50,293 nucleotides of DNA from Saprospiraceae bacterium. GTDB lineage: Bacteria; Bacteroidota; Bacteroidia; Chitinophagales; Saprospiraceae. Below, piece after piece: positions 9,478 to 19,323 of the stretch (positions are counted from its first letter, which is position 1; each line of letters begins with the position of its first letter). Location: the NCBI GenBank assembly GCA_024103005.1, contig JAGFJA010000015.1:1-50293 (forward strand), given 5' to 3'. Below the pieces are notes generated by a model that did not search any database, had not been told where the DNA came from, and worked only from the letters and a program-made list of their open reading frames with translations. The position numbers and the translations under genes were made by a program.

Positions 9478-9612
9478 CGCAATGTAACTTTTGACCGAGA
9501 ATTGGCAAAGCAGCATTTCGGCTTAAAATATTATCTATTAAATAGACTCAATTGTGTATGTAACTCAACAACCTACTCAAAAGAGAGAACTAACCACTAA
9601 GAACAACCAAGT

Positions 9613-12600
9613 ATGTATTCAAGATTTATACTTTTCATACTCTTACTAATTGGATTATTTGCTCAATCCAATGCCCAAAAAATCAAATCGGTAAAAAACT
9701 ATGATTCCGAAGCAATCGGATTAAGAGACTGTAATTCAAGAAGTCCGGGTTCAGTTAGCTATGGTCCGATAGTGGGTCAGAGCAATGATGGACGCCCAGA
9801 CACCATCTATTTGTGTTATCAGGATCAGATTTTTATAAAAAACAATGGTGACGGGGATTTCAATACCGGTGACCCTGATCCGTTGACTCCTGCTGCCGCG
9901 GGCTATTTATTATACGGTGCTCCGCCGACCGTCAATGGTAATACTTTTGCAGACATACAGGGTGACGTTGTCCTTAGTAATCCTCCACCCCCACCCGGCG
10001 AACTGTGGTATTTTATGGGTACACCCAATGGTGATATAACTCTTTACAACGATGGTTCTATCAATCAGTGGTTTAATGCAGGATTGCCATTTACCCTTTA
10101 TCTGGCACCGGCGACTTTTGATGCATATTCTGTCAGTGGAGGTGAATATTATGGCAGTTATGAAGGAGGCGGATCCTGTGTCAAGGTAAATACTAATGCA
10201 GCATTTCCGGTGGTCTATCTGAATGAAATCACCATGGACAATTTTACAACCAACAGCCCGACATCTCTTTCCGGATCTTTCTTTGTAAACGGCGGCTTTC
10301 CGGAATTTAATCCCAACGGCCAATATTCTGTGTCTATTGTAAAAAAGGGAAATCCGAATCAGAAAGCAAATATCTTCGGAGGTCCGTTCAAAAACGGCAG
10401 CAAAGTTTCTTTTGCCGTACCAGGTGCAGGAACTTACTTAGTAACTGTTTTAGATGGGAAAAATTGCGGGTTCACCAAAGAAATCGTAATGCCGCAAGGC
10501 AATGTATCTGTCATAGCTGCTTCCGGCAGTGTGGACATGAATGAAGAAATATGTATTGATTTTACTGTGAAAGACTTTAAGGATTTATTGGGAGGAGAAT
10601 TTGCGATCGGGTTTAACCCCAATGAATTGGAATTTACTAAAATAGACTTCCCTGTTGACAATCCGCTTTCCCTTTCAACCGGAGGAAATTTCGGTTTAAC
10701 TGAAGTAGCCAATGGTTACATCAATTTTGCATGGACCGACCCAAATTTGAGTGAAAAAACCCTTACGGACAACACGGTTATCTTTTCTGTCTGCTTCAAG
10801 GCAATCGGTCAACCCGGTACTCAAACTCCGGTAATCATCAAGCCCAAGAAAAACGGATCTTTTGAATTTACCGACTACGACGGCACACTATTCACTATCA
10901 AGAATACCAATGGAGTAGTAACAATCAATAATCCTAAGACACTTCAGGTATTTTATAACGTGTGCAGTACCACCGGCAGTACCGGCTCAATCAGTTTTAC
11001 TCCCTATGGTCCAGACTCACAATATAATTACGATTTCAACAACAGCGGCACACCTAATTTTACTAACAACGGACAGACTGTTACAATAAGCAATCTAACT
11101 CCGGGAATTTATGAAGTAGATGTCTTTACGGTCTCAGGAGTACATGTTGTTGTCAACATTGAGGTTTTTAATACACCGCCAATTGTCATCACTCCTGTCA
11201 TCACCAATCCAAAGTGCATCAACACCGATGATGGCAAAATTGAATTAACTGTTTCTGGAGGACAAACACCATATGCGATTGAATGGTCCAATTTCACGTT
11301 TAATAATACCATCGTGGATGAACTTTCAAACGGTGTCTATGAAGTTACCATTACGGACAATTCAGGATGTGTCTATTCAGAAAGTTTTACTTTGAATACA
11401 CCTCCAATGGCCATCAATCCGCCGACAATCACCGATCCTGCTTGTTCCGGACAAAATACCGGGTCAATAATCGTCTCAGCAACAGGTGGCACACCTCAGA
11501 CCGGGAATACCTATGATTACAGCTGGTCATACAACAATACCGTACAAAACGACGTCGTCACAGGAAATCTTCCAAATATCCCGGAAGGTATCTATTACCT
11601 TACCGTAACTGATGCAAATGGCTGTCAGGCAGTATCCAGCTTTGAACTCAAGCCGGGAGTGGTTATTGACGCCACTGTCATCAAACAATTACCTATATGT
11701 TTTGGCGATGCAAAAGGCATGCTGAATATTACAGGTACAACCAATGGTACCACTACCGGTCCATATACCTTTACATGGGGACCCAATGTCACCAATCCTG
11801 TCAATACTTCCACCAATTCAATAGTTTCAGGTCTTAACAATGGTACGTACACGGTTACAGTAGCCGATGCAAACGGATGTTTTGTCAAAAAAGATTATGT
11901 TATAGATGGTCCGGGCGAAATTAAGTTTTTGATTGCCAACCTGAAAGATGATGTGTGTGGCAGCCAGCCAAGTGGCTCTGCCCTTATTTTTGATGGCAGT
12001 GGTAATGTAACGCCTTTCCCTGATCCTAACAATCCGGGGAATGGTCTTTATCGCTTTACCTGGTCAAATGGCGGCAATCCTACAACAGTAGATGCTGTCA
12101 GCCTCAACCTGACAAACTTAGCCGGAAGCAGTGACGGCATACGTTATTATGTAACTATAACCGGTGCCGATGGCTGTACAGCCGATACAAGTTTCCTTAT
12201 TCGCAAAAAAGATGCACCGAAAATAACTTTTGACACCATTCAGACAATATCCTGTTCGGGTGGAAGTGACGGCATAATACATGCTACCATCACTGCCAAT
12301 GGTTCGGAAATCTCCACGGTTTCATGGAGTAACAATGCCGGCCTACCCGTCAATTCAGGTGATACAAAGACTGTGTATAATTCTGTTATCTCAAATCTAA
12401 ACGGAGGTGAATATATCATCACAGTTACAACTCTTAGTGGCTGTACCATAACAGACACCGTTTCACTGATGAGCCAGGGAACATTGACAATAGACAATAA
12501 CGTGATTGTTCCGAGCAAGTGTCCTGATTCGAGTGACGGTTCCATTACCCTGACTTCCTCGGGAGGGACGCCGCCATATAATTACCAATGGAGCAATGGG

Positions 12601-14223
12601 CAGACGGGAGACGTTGCATTCAATCTGGCTCCCGGTACATACACGGTGACCATATCTGACCAATCAAACTGTCCACCGGTTATTCAAACTTTCACGGTAG
12701 GTCATGAGCCATCCGTAGTTTCGGCAGTTGACAATAACTCTATAAAACCATCAGATTGTTTTGATGCCGCCGCAGGCACCGGTGGTGCAACGGTTTCAGC
12801 CAGTGGAGGTCAGGCCTCGACCTATACTTTTATCTGGTCAAGTGGTGAGACAAACACTGGTACCAGTTCGACGGCTTCCGCACTTAAGGGCGGCTGGCAA
12901 TATGTATCCATCACAGACGGAGTGTGTACCGTTGTTGATTCAGTATTGATTCCTTCTCCTGACCCGATAAGCGCCAATAAAGCTAATGCGGTAATAACTG
13001 ATGCTTCCTGCTATGGTGACAGCGATGGCGCTATTTCCTTCACTCCAACGGGTGGAAATGGCGGATACAATTATACCTGGAGTCCTGCGGCTCCCAATTC
13101 GTCTCAATTGACCGGCCTGACGGCAGCTACATATTATGTAACAATAACAGACAGCAAGAATTGTATCGGAGTAGATTCATTTAAAGTAATCCAACCGCAA
13201 CAACTAACAGCATCGTTAGATACAACCCAGTCACATGATATTTTATGTAACGGGGAGCAGTCAGGTGCAATCTATGTCAATACCACAGGCGGCAATGGAA
13301 GTAATACATTCAACTGGAATCCGGCAATAACAGGCAATGCAAATTATGCAGAAAACCTGACAGCCGGCAATTATCTTATAACAATCGTGGATAAAAAGGG
13401 ATGTCAAACTAATCTGGCAGTTACTCTTAATGAACCACCTGCACTGAGTGTTGACTTCGATCCTGTGCCGGAACCACAGTGTGCAGGTTATGATACCAAT
13501 TTTGAACTAAACGGAATTTCGGGAGGAGTGGGCCCTGATTACAGCTATACCATTGACAACGGTCAATCATATTCAACTTACGAAATAGCCAAAGTCAAAG
13601 GCGGCACCCACCTGCTTACCATTACGGATGAGAATGGCTGTAAGTTAGATACATCCTTTATCGTCAATGAACCTGCACCAATTCTGGTAAATTTGCCTGA
13701 AGAAATAAAAATCAATTTGGGTGATACAATAAGCCTTAGCCCTACAGTCCAAAGTGCATTCCCTGTTGCAGTCATTAACTGGTTCCCACCGGAAGCGGTC
13801 AGCTGCACTGCCTGTGACAGAACAGAAGCCAGTGTAGTTACAAGCCAATACATCAGAGTATTGGTTACAGATGTAAATGGCTGTATAGGTCTGGATTCAA
13901 TTTATCTAAAGGTAGATCGGACCAGAAAGGTATTTATTCCAAATGCCTTCTCACCAAATAAAGACGGTATAAATGATATCTTTCAGATATATACCGGTCC
14001 GGGTGTTGTCGGGATAAATTATCTGAGAGTATTTGACCGATTCGGTGGATTGATGTTTGAAAGAAATAATATGCCGCCAAACGAAAACGGTTCAGACCAG
14101 GGCTGGGATGGCTCTTTCAAAGGAAATGTTTGTAATCCGGGTGTATTTACCTATGTCGCCGAGGTCAAATTTATTGATGGCAGGACACAGCTTTACTTTG
14201 GCAGTGTCACCTTGATAAGATAA
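9613..14223 (+). CDS. Large SprB-repeat adhesin with cohesin-like domain and type B T9SS sorting domain
   Basis: 1536 aa. Signal peptide of about 22 residues ending SNAQ. Residues ~23-290 are an unrecognised surface region with a PPPPP stretch. Residues ~295-440 resemble a cohesin/dockerin-partner fold (EICIDFTVKDF, GEFAIGFNPNELEF, VIFSVCFKAIG). From ~520 to ~1355 there are about ten SprB-type repeats of ~75-90 residues; each begins with a Cys-Gly-Asp-Gly-like turn (CPDSSDGSITL, CYGDSDGAISF) and ends G-Y-x-V-T-I-T-D-x-x-G-C. A PKD-like unit follows, then the type B sorting domain (about 1436-1536) starting VFIPNAFSPNKDGIND. Family members are exported by the T9SS and act as cell-surface adhesins (SprB drives gliding) or other structural proteins. 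Role in motility versus attachment cannot be told. The serine hydrolase gene follows 139 bases downstream. Confidence 0.88.
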   Translation: MYSRFILFILLLIGLFAQSNAQKIKSVKNYDSEAIGLRDCNSRSPGSVSYGPIVGQSNDGRPDTIYLCYQDQIFIKNNGDGDFNTGDPDPLTPAAAGYLLYGAPPTVNGNTFADIQGDVVLSNPPPPPGELWYFMGTPNGDITLYNDGSINQWFNAGLPFTLYLAPATFDAYSVSGGEYYGSYEGGGSCVKVNTNAAFPVVYLNEITMDNFTTNSPTSLSGSFFVNGGFPEFNPNGQYSVSIVKKGNPNQKANIFGGPFKNGSKVSFAVPGAGTYLVTVLDGKNCGFTKEIVMPQGNVSVIAASGSVDMNEEICIDFTVKDFKDLLGGEFAIGFNPNELEFTKIDFPVDNPLSLSTGGNFGLTEVANGYINFAWTDPNLSEKTLTDNTVIFSVCFKAIGQPGTQTPVIIKPKKNGSFEFTDYDGTLFTIKNTNGVVTINNPKTLQVFYNVCSTTGSTGSISFTPYGPDSQYNYDFNNSGTPNFTNNGQTVTISNLTPGIYEVDVFTVSGVHVVVNIEVFNTPPIVITPVITNPKCINTDDGKIELTVSGGQTPYAIEWSNFTFNNTIVDELSNGVYEVTITDNSGCVYSESFTLNTPPMAINPPTITDPACSGQNTGSIIVSATGGTPQTGNTYDYSWSYNNTVQNDVVTGNLPNIPEGIYYLTVTDANGCQAVSSFELKPGVVIDATVIKQLPICFGDAKGMLNITGTTNGTTTGPYTFTWGPNVTNPVNTSTNSIVSGLNNGTYTVTVADANGCFVKKDYVIDGPGEIKFLIANLKDDVCGSQPSGSALIFDGSGNVTPFPDPNNPGNGLYRFTWSNGGNPTTVDAVSLNLTNLAGSSDGIRYYVTITGADGCTADTSFLIRKKDAPKITFDTIQTISCSGGSDGIIHATITANGSEISTVSWSNNAGLPVNSGDTKTVYNSVISNLNGGEYIITVTTLSGCTITDTVSLMSQGTLTIDNNVIVPSKCPDSSDGSITLTSSGGTPPYNYQWSNGQTGDVAFNLAPGTYTVTISDQSNCPPVIQTFTVGHEPSVVSAVDNNSIKPSDCFDAAAGTGGATVSASGGQASTYTFIWSSGETNTGTSSTASALKGGWQYVSITDGVCTVVDSVLIPSPDPISANKANAVITDASCYGDSDGAISFTPTGGNGGYNYTWSPAAPNSSQLTGLTAATYYVTITDSKNCIGVDSFKVIQPQQLTASLDTTQSHDILCNGEQSGAIYVNTTGGNGSNTFNWNPAITGNANYAENLTAGNYLITIVDKKGCQTNLAVTLNEPPALSVDFDPVPEPQCAGYDTNFELNGISGGVGPDYSYTIDNGQSYSTYEIAKVKGGTHLLTITDENGCKLDTSFIVNEPAPILVNLPEEIKINLGDTISLSPTVQSAFPVAVINWFPPEAVSCTACDRTEASVVTSQYIRVLVTDVNGCIGLDSIYLKVDRTRKVFIPNAFSPNKDGINDIFQIYTGPGVVGINYLRVFDRFGGLMFERNNMPPNENGSDQGWDGSFKGNVCNPGVFTYVAEVKFIDGRTQLYFGSVTLIR

Positions 14224-14362
14224 ATAAATTTAGAGAGAAGGTCATTTACTCTTGTTTAAACGAACAAAAAATTGGTTCAGGCAGATTAGCTTTCTTTACA
14301 ATTTTATAATTTTTCATTAAACCTAATGACCAATCATACGTCAAACAAAAAATAGAATTCGT

Positions 14363-15670
14363 ATGAAACGATGGTTTTTGACTTATGTATGTTTTTGGGT
14401 ATTGAGTCTGACTGCCCAGAATGATTATTTCCCGCCTGTCAATGGAGAGTGGAAAACCACGAACCCGGAAGATCTTGGTTGGTGTACAGATAAGATTGAT
14501 CCATTGTATCACTATCTTGACTCGACAAATAGCAAGGGGTTCATGGTTTTAAAAGGTGGCAGGATTGTACTGGAAAAATATTTTGCACCTTTTACAAAGG
14601 ACTCAGTTTGGTACTGGGCTTCAGCAGGGAAATCACTAACAGCTTTTGCCATAGGGATCGCCCAGAAACAAGGTCTCCTTTCTATAACGGATCCGGTTTC
14701 AAAATATTTGGGACAGGGCTGGACATCATGCACTCCGGAGCAAGAGAATAAAATAACGATCCAGCACGTGCTGGAAATGTCCACAGGCATTGATGATCAT
14801 CCTTCCGACCAATTCTGTAATGATCCTGAATGTTTTACATATAAGGCAGAACCCGGGACACGCTGGTCATACAATACAGGTGTGTACAGTATTTTGGTCA
14901 AATTAATAGAAAAAATCACCGGTCAGGATTACACTTTCTTTCTGGCAAAAAACATCGGAAATGCAACAGGGATGAAGGGATTATGGGTGTCAGGTCAAGG
15001 AGAACTTTATATCACCAAATTGCAGACCATGGCACGTTTTGGATTACTTATTGCTAATCATGGTGTCTGGGCGGGAAATGATATCCTGAAAGATTCTGAT
15101 TATTTTCAGGCTATGGTAAATACATCCCAGCCCATGAATCTTGCTTATGGTTTCTTATGGTGGCTGAATGGCAAGAAAAACTTTATGGTACCCGGAGTTC
15201 AGTTTACCATTCCCGGATGGCTTGTCCCTAATGCACCTGAGGACTCATTCTTTGCATTGGGCAAATACGGACAGATAATTTGTATCATACCTTCTTTAGA
15301 TATTGTTATTGTAAGATTGGGTGAAGAGCCGGGAAATAATGAAAACCTTGTTTCACCTGTTTATCTAAACACTATTTTCACTTATTTAAACCAGGTAATG
15401 TGTAATACAAATGCATCAAAATCCCTTGATAATTTACAACCTGTCAAAATATTCCCCAATCCTGCCAATCAAACATTGTACTGGTCCGCAATAGATAATT
15501 CATCAATAAAAGAAGTTGAAATAGTCAATACCTTAGGTCAATCTGTAAGAAAACTACGGGTATCCGGGACAGAAATTCAACTATCTTATCTTATTCCCGG
15601 AAACTATACCATTCTATTTAAAGTTTCTAATCAAAGAGTTATAGCCAGAGAAAGGTTTACGAAAATATAA
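14363..15670 (+). CDS. Secreted serine hydrolase (beta-lactamase class C/esterase fold) with type A T9SS sorting domain
   Basis: 435 aa. Short signal peptide ending LTAQ (about residue 19). The catalytic domain has the SxxK motif Ser87-Ala-Gly-Lys90 (WASAGKSLTAFA), PVSKYLGQGW, a helix with LEMSTGIDD, and Tyr170 in RWSYNTG at the position of the Tyr motif of this family. These point to a class C beta-lactamase-like serine hydrolase, a group that includes esterases and peptidases; substrate is unknown and true beta-lactamase activity is not implied. From about residue 355 a type A sorting domain begins (PVKIFPNPANQTLYW) and ends RVIARERFTKI, so it should be exported by the T9SS and processed by PorU. 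It follows the adhesin gene on the same strand. No promoter match was seen in the 139-base gap. Confidence 0.87.
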   Translation: MKRWFLTYVCFWVLSLTAQNDYFPPVNGEWKTTNPEDLGWCTDKIDPLYHYLDSTNSKGFMVLKGGRIVLEKYFAPFTKDSVWYWASAGKSLTAFAIGIAQKQGLLSITDPVSKYLGQGWTSCTPEQENKITIQHVLEMSTGIDDHPSDQFCNDPECFTYKAEPGTRWSYNTGVYSILVKLIEKITGQDYTFFLAKNIGNATGMKGLWVSGQGELYITKLQTMARFGLLIANHGVWAGNDILKDSDYFQAMVNTSQPMNLAYGFLWWLNGKKNFMVPGVQFTIPGWLVPNAPEDSFFALGKYGQIICIIPSLDIVIVRLGEEPGNNENLVSPVYLNTIFTYLNQVMCNTNASKSLDNLQPVKIFPNPANQTLYWSAIDNSSIKEVEIVNTLGQSVRKLRVSGTEIQLSYLIPGNYTILFKVSNQRVIARERFTKI

Positions 15671-15925
15671 TTTTTTTAAAAGCCTTTAAAATAAGGACCT
15701 TTGCCAGGATTTGTTTTTACGCGAATTTCCAAGCACTATCCGAAAGGTATTGGTTGACTCCAAGAAGGTTTTTTACGAAGGGTATAATTTCATATCCAAG
15801 GAGATAGCTAATGCACTTTAATTTGAGTCTTTATGAGCAAGATTATTTTATGATCCTATCATAATCTTTATTTAACTTTTCAATCTTTGTTACACCTTAC
15901 CTTCATCAAAAATGATGAGTTATAT

Positions 15926-15933
15926 TATCTTTG
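15926..15933 (+). promoter_or_regulatory. -7 element upstream of ileS
   Basis: TATCTTTG fits TAnnTTTG exactly as in several other promoters of the window; it lies 37 bases before the ileS ATG. No TTTG at the usual -33 distance. Confidence 0.5.
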
Positions 15934-15962
15934 CACCTTATTTTTGAATACAACTATAATCA

Positions 15963-18900
15963 ATGGCATATAATGAGTATAAATCGTTGAATCTGACAGC
16001 GATAGATCAGGAAATACTAAATTTTTGGCAAAAAAACGACATTTTCGGCAAGAGTATCTCTGAGCGTGAAGGTGCCAAGCCCTTTGTTTTCTATGAAGGT
16101 CCGCCAAGTGCCAACGGGCAGCCCGGTATTCACCATGTCATGGCGAGAACAGTTAAGGATATATTCTGTCGCTTTCATACCATGCTTGGAGAAAAAGTCG
16201 AACGGAAAGGAGGTTGGGATACCCATGGCTTACCGATTGAGTTAAATGTCGAAAAAGAACTGGGAATAACCAAGGAAGATATCGGCAAATCCATTTCCAT
16301 TGAAGAATATAATGCCAAGTGTCGTGAGACAGTCATGAAGTTTAAGGATCGGTGGGACGACATCACCCAGCGCATGGGATATTGGGTGGACCTTAACAAT
16401 CCGTATATCACCTTTGACAACAACTATATTGAAACAGTGTGGTATCTCCTCCAGATGCTTTATACCAAGGATTACTTATATAAGGGTTATTCCATACAAC
16501 CATACTCTCCGGCGGCCGGTACAGGTCTATCAACGCATGAATTAAATTTACCGGGAGCGTATAAGGAAGTCAAGGATACCACTGTTGTTGCCCTTTTCAA
16601 GGTTATTAAAGAAGCCAATTCTGAGTTCTTATTTGGTTTTGAAGAAGAAGATGTGAGGTTTGCTGCGTGGACGACTACACCATGGACACTCCCTTCCAAC
16701 ACTGCACTTGCAGTAGGTCCCCACATCAAATATGTCAAAATCAAGACTTTCAACCCATATACTGCTGTTCCGCAAAGCATCATTCTGGCAGAAGATCTCA
16801 TTATCTCCTGGTTTAAAGCTGATGGCGCTCAAGCCGAAATGATATATTCACCGGAGATGAAAGTTGTTCCTTACCGTATTGTCGGGCATTATCAGGGTGA
16901 AGAATTGACTTACATCCGTTATAATCAGCTCCTTCCCTATGCTCAACCGGAAGAAGGTGATGCATTCAGAGTAATAAAGGGCGACTTTGTAACGACTTCT
17001 GATGGCACAGGAATTGTGCATATAGCTCCTTCTTTCGGCGCAGATGACCAAAGGGTGGCGATGGCCAATGGTATAGGCAGCTTAACACTTGTGGACAAAC
17101 AAGGTAAATTTACTGATCAGGCCGGTCCATTTGCTGGACGTTATGTCAAGGACTATAAAAACGAGGGTGAAGCATATAAAGATGTGGATGTGGACATTGC
17201 TATCCTGTTGAAACAGGAAAACAAGGCATTGAATGTTCAGAAATTTGTCCATAATTATCCTCATTGCTGGCGGACAGACAAACCCATCCTTTATTATCCT
17301 CTGGATAGTTGGTTTGTCCGTGCTTCCGCTGCTAAAGGCAGAATGGCTGAACTCAACAAAACAATCAATTGGAAACCGGAGCATACAGGCACAGGACGCT
17401 TCGGAGTCTGGCTGGAAAACGTACTGGACTGGAATCTGAGTCGTTCAAGATATTGGGGTATTCCTCTACCTATCTGGCGCACGGAAGACGGTACCGAAGA
17501 AGTAATCATAGGCTCCAGGGATGAACTCATGCTCAAAGCTTCAGAAGCCTATAGAGCAGGTGTATTTAAAATTGTAGAAAAACCGGGCGCTATTTTCAAG
17601 GTTGGCCCGGATAATCACCTTGTCTTTACAGACGATTTTGACCTTCACCGTCCATATATTGATGAAATTGTCCTGGTAGGCAAGTCAGGTATGCCTATGT
17701 ATCGTGAGCCCGACCTCATTGATGTATGGTTTGATTCCGGATCTATGCCGTACGCACAATGGCATTTCCCGTTTGAAAATATTGAAAAATTCAAGGCGAA
17801 TTTCCCGGCAGACTTTATAGCAGAAGGTGTGGATCAGACAAGGGGCTGGTTCTACACACTTCATGCCATAGCTACAATGTGTTTTGACAGTGTGGCTTTT
17901 AAAAATGTGGTGTCCAATGGCCTTGTGCTTGACAAGGATGGAATGAAAATGTCCAAATCAAAGGGCAATGTGGTTAATCCATTTGACATCCTTAATCAGT
18001 ACGGTGTTGATGCCACCAGATGGTATATGATTACCAATGCACAACCGTGGGATAACCTGAAGTTTGATCAGGACGGAATTGAGGAAGCAAAGCGGAAGTT
18101 CTTCGGAACACTCTACAACACCTATTCATTCTTCTCATTATACGCTAATATCGACCGATTTACCTTCAGTGAAGCATATATTCCGGTACACGAAAGACCG
18201 GAAATAGACCGCTGGATTATATCCAAACTAAATTCTTTAGTGGCAGAGGTAAAAGAGTTACTTTCTGATTATGAACCCACAAACGCAGGCAGAAAAATAG
18301 ACCACTTTGTGGACAACAACCTCAGCAACTGGTACGTCCGCTTGTGCAGAAGAAGATTTTGGAAGGGCGATTACAGTACCGACAAGATCTCTGCATATCA
18401 GACGCTTTATGAGTGTATGGTAACAGTGAGTAAGTTGATAGCTCCTATGGCACCGTTTTTTGCCGATTGGCTTTATCGAAACCTTAATCAGGCGACTCAA
18501 CTGGAAAAACATATTTCAGTTCACCTTGCCTATTTCCCAGAAATCAAGAACTCATTGATAGATCTGAATCTTGAGAAAAGGATGGAATATGCACAGCGCA
18601 TCTCCTCATTGGGACTCTCTCTCAGAAAGAAAGAGAAAATCAGAGTGCGCCAACCATTGCAAAGACTAATTGTTCCTGCTTTGAGCCAAGACTTTAAAGA
18701 TAAGGTAGATGCTGTCAGAGACTTGATTCAGGCAGAACTAAATGTCAAGGAGGTAATTGTCACTGCTGATACGGACGGTCTCATTAAAAAAGGCGCCAAA
18801 CCCAATTTTCAGACCCTTGGTAAACGTCTCGGCAAAAACATGAAACTGGCGCAGGAGGTTATCAGCAATCTCTCTCAAGAGGAAATCCGAACCTTTGAGC

Positions 18901-19301
18901 AGACAAACCATTTTGTCCTGCATACAGCTGAAGAAGATTATACACTGACACTTGAAGATGTCATCATCAAGTCTGAAGATATACCTGGCTGGCTTGTTGC
19001 CAATGATCAGGAAATAACCGTCGCTTTGGATATTGCCATCACGGAAGAATTGCAGTCTGAAGGTGTGGCACGCGAATTGGTCAATAAGATACAGAATATC
19101 AGAAAGAATTCAAACTTACTGGTGACTGACCGTATCCACATAACCATCCAACCAATTGAACAGGTAGAAAGCGCTATAAGCCGATTTAAAGATTACATCG
19201 CCAACGAAGTCCTTGCTGATTCAATCGTACTTGCAGATAATCAAGGGGAAGAGGTGGAACTCTATGAAGGAGTTACGGTAAATATTCAGGTGACCAAATA
19301 A
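15963..19301 (+). CDS. ileS: Isoleucyl-tRNA synthetase, type 2 (eukaryote-like)
   Basis: 1112 aa class I synthetase that charges tRNA-Ile with isoleucine and edits valine. Signatures: EGPPSANGQPGIHH, with the HIGH-equivalent GIHH at 55-58; GGWDTHGLPIEL; the editing (CP1) domain with WTTTPWTLPSNTALAVG and GTGIVHIAPSFG; NLSRSRYWGIPLPIW; DVWFDSGSMPYAQWHF; and KMSKS at 662-666. The anticodon-binding helical domain follows, and the C-terminal extension (VALDIAITEELQSEGVARE) replaces the zinc-binding tail of type 1 enzymes. Length and extension mark the type 2 clade, shared with eukaryotes and often insensitive to mupirocin. It stands alone, converging with the NlpC/P60 gene 22 bases away. Confidence 0.97.
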   Translation: MAYNEYKSLNLTAIDQEILNFWQKNDIFGKSISEREGAKPFVFYEGPPSANGQPGIHHVMARTVKDIFCRFHTMLGEKVERKGGWDTHGLPIELNVEKELGITKEDIGKSISIEEYNAKCRETVMKFKDRWDDITQRMGYWVDLNNPYITFDNNYIETVWYLLQMLYTKDYLYKGYSIQPYSPAAGTGLSTHELNLPGAYKEVKDTTVVALFKVIKEANSEFLFGFEEEDVRFAAWTTTPWTLPSNTALAVGPHIKYVKIKTFNPYTAVPQSIILAEDLIISWFKADGAQAEMIYSPEMKVVPYRIVGHYQGEELTYIRYNQLLPYAQPEEGDAFRVIKGDFVTTSDGTGIVHIAPSFGADDQRVAMANGIGSLTLVDKQGKFTDQAGPFAGRYVKDYKNEGEAYKDVDVDIAILLKQENKALNVQKFVHNYPHCWRTDKPILYYPLDSWFVRASAAKGRMAELNKTINWKPEHTGTGRFGVWLENVLDWNLSRSRYWGIPLPIWRTEDGTEEVIIGSRDELMLKASEAYRAGVFKIVEKPGAIFKVGPDNHLVFTDDFDLHRPYIDEIVLVGKSGMPMYREPDLIDVWFDSGSMPYAQWHFPFENIEKFKANFPADFIAEGVDQTRGWFYTLHAIATMCFDSVAFKNVVSNGLVLDKDGMKMSKSKGNVVNPFDILNQYGVDATRWYMITNAQPWDNLKFDQDGIEEAKRKFFGTLYNTYSFFSLYANIDRFTFSEAYIPVHERPEIDRWIISKLNSLVAEVKELLSDYEPTNAGRKIDHFVDNNLSNWYVRLCRRRFWKGDYSTDKISAYQTLYECMVTVSKLIAPMAPFFADWLYRNLNQATQLEKHISVHLAYFPEIKNSLIDLNLEKRMEYAQRISSLGLSLRKKEKIRVRQPLQRLIVPALSQDFKDKVDAVRDLIQAELNVKEVIVTADTDGLIKKGAKPNFQTLGKRLGKNMKLAQEVISNLSQEEIRTFEQTNHFVLHTAEEDYTLTLEDVIIKSEDIPGWLVANDQEITVALDIAITEELQSEGVARELVNKIQNIRKNSNLLVTDRIHITIQPIEQVESAISRFKDYIANEVLADSIVLADNQGEEVELYEGVTVNIQVTK

Positions 19302-19323
19302 GAAATAGTTTTCTGTCGGGTGT

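Larger units (their letters stand above)
9190..9612 (+). other. Divergent intergenic region, 423 bases
   Basis: AT-rich region between the 147-aa gene (minus) and the adhesin gene (plus). It holds one -7 box on each strand (listed separately). TAGTTTTG at 9347-9354 also fits the -7 pattern on the plus strand but is far upstream. No ORF of note and no clear hairpin was seen. Confidence 0.6.

Noticed and set aside
14363-15670. Calling the serine hydrolase a beta-lactamase resistance gene
   Set aside because: Only the fold motifs match; the T9SS tail and the broad family make an esterase/peptidase role at least as likely.
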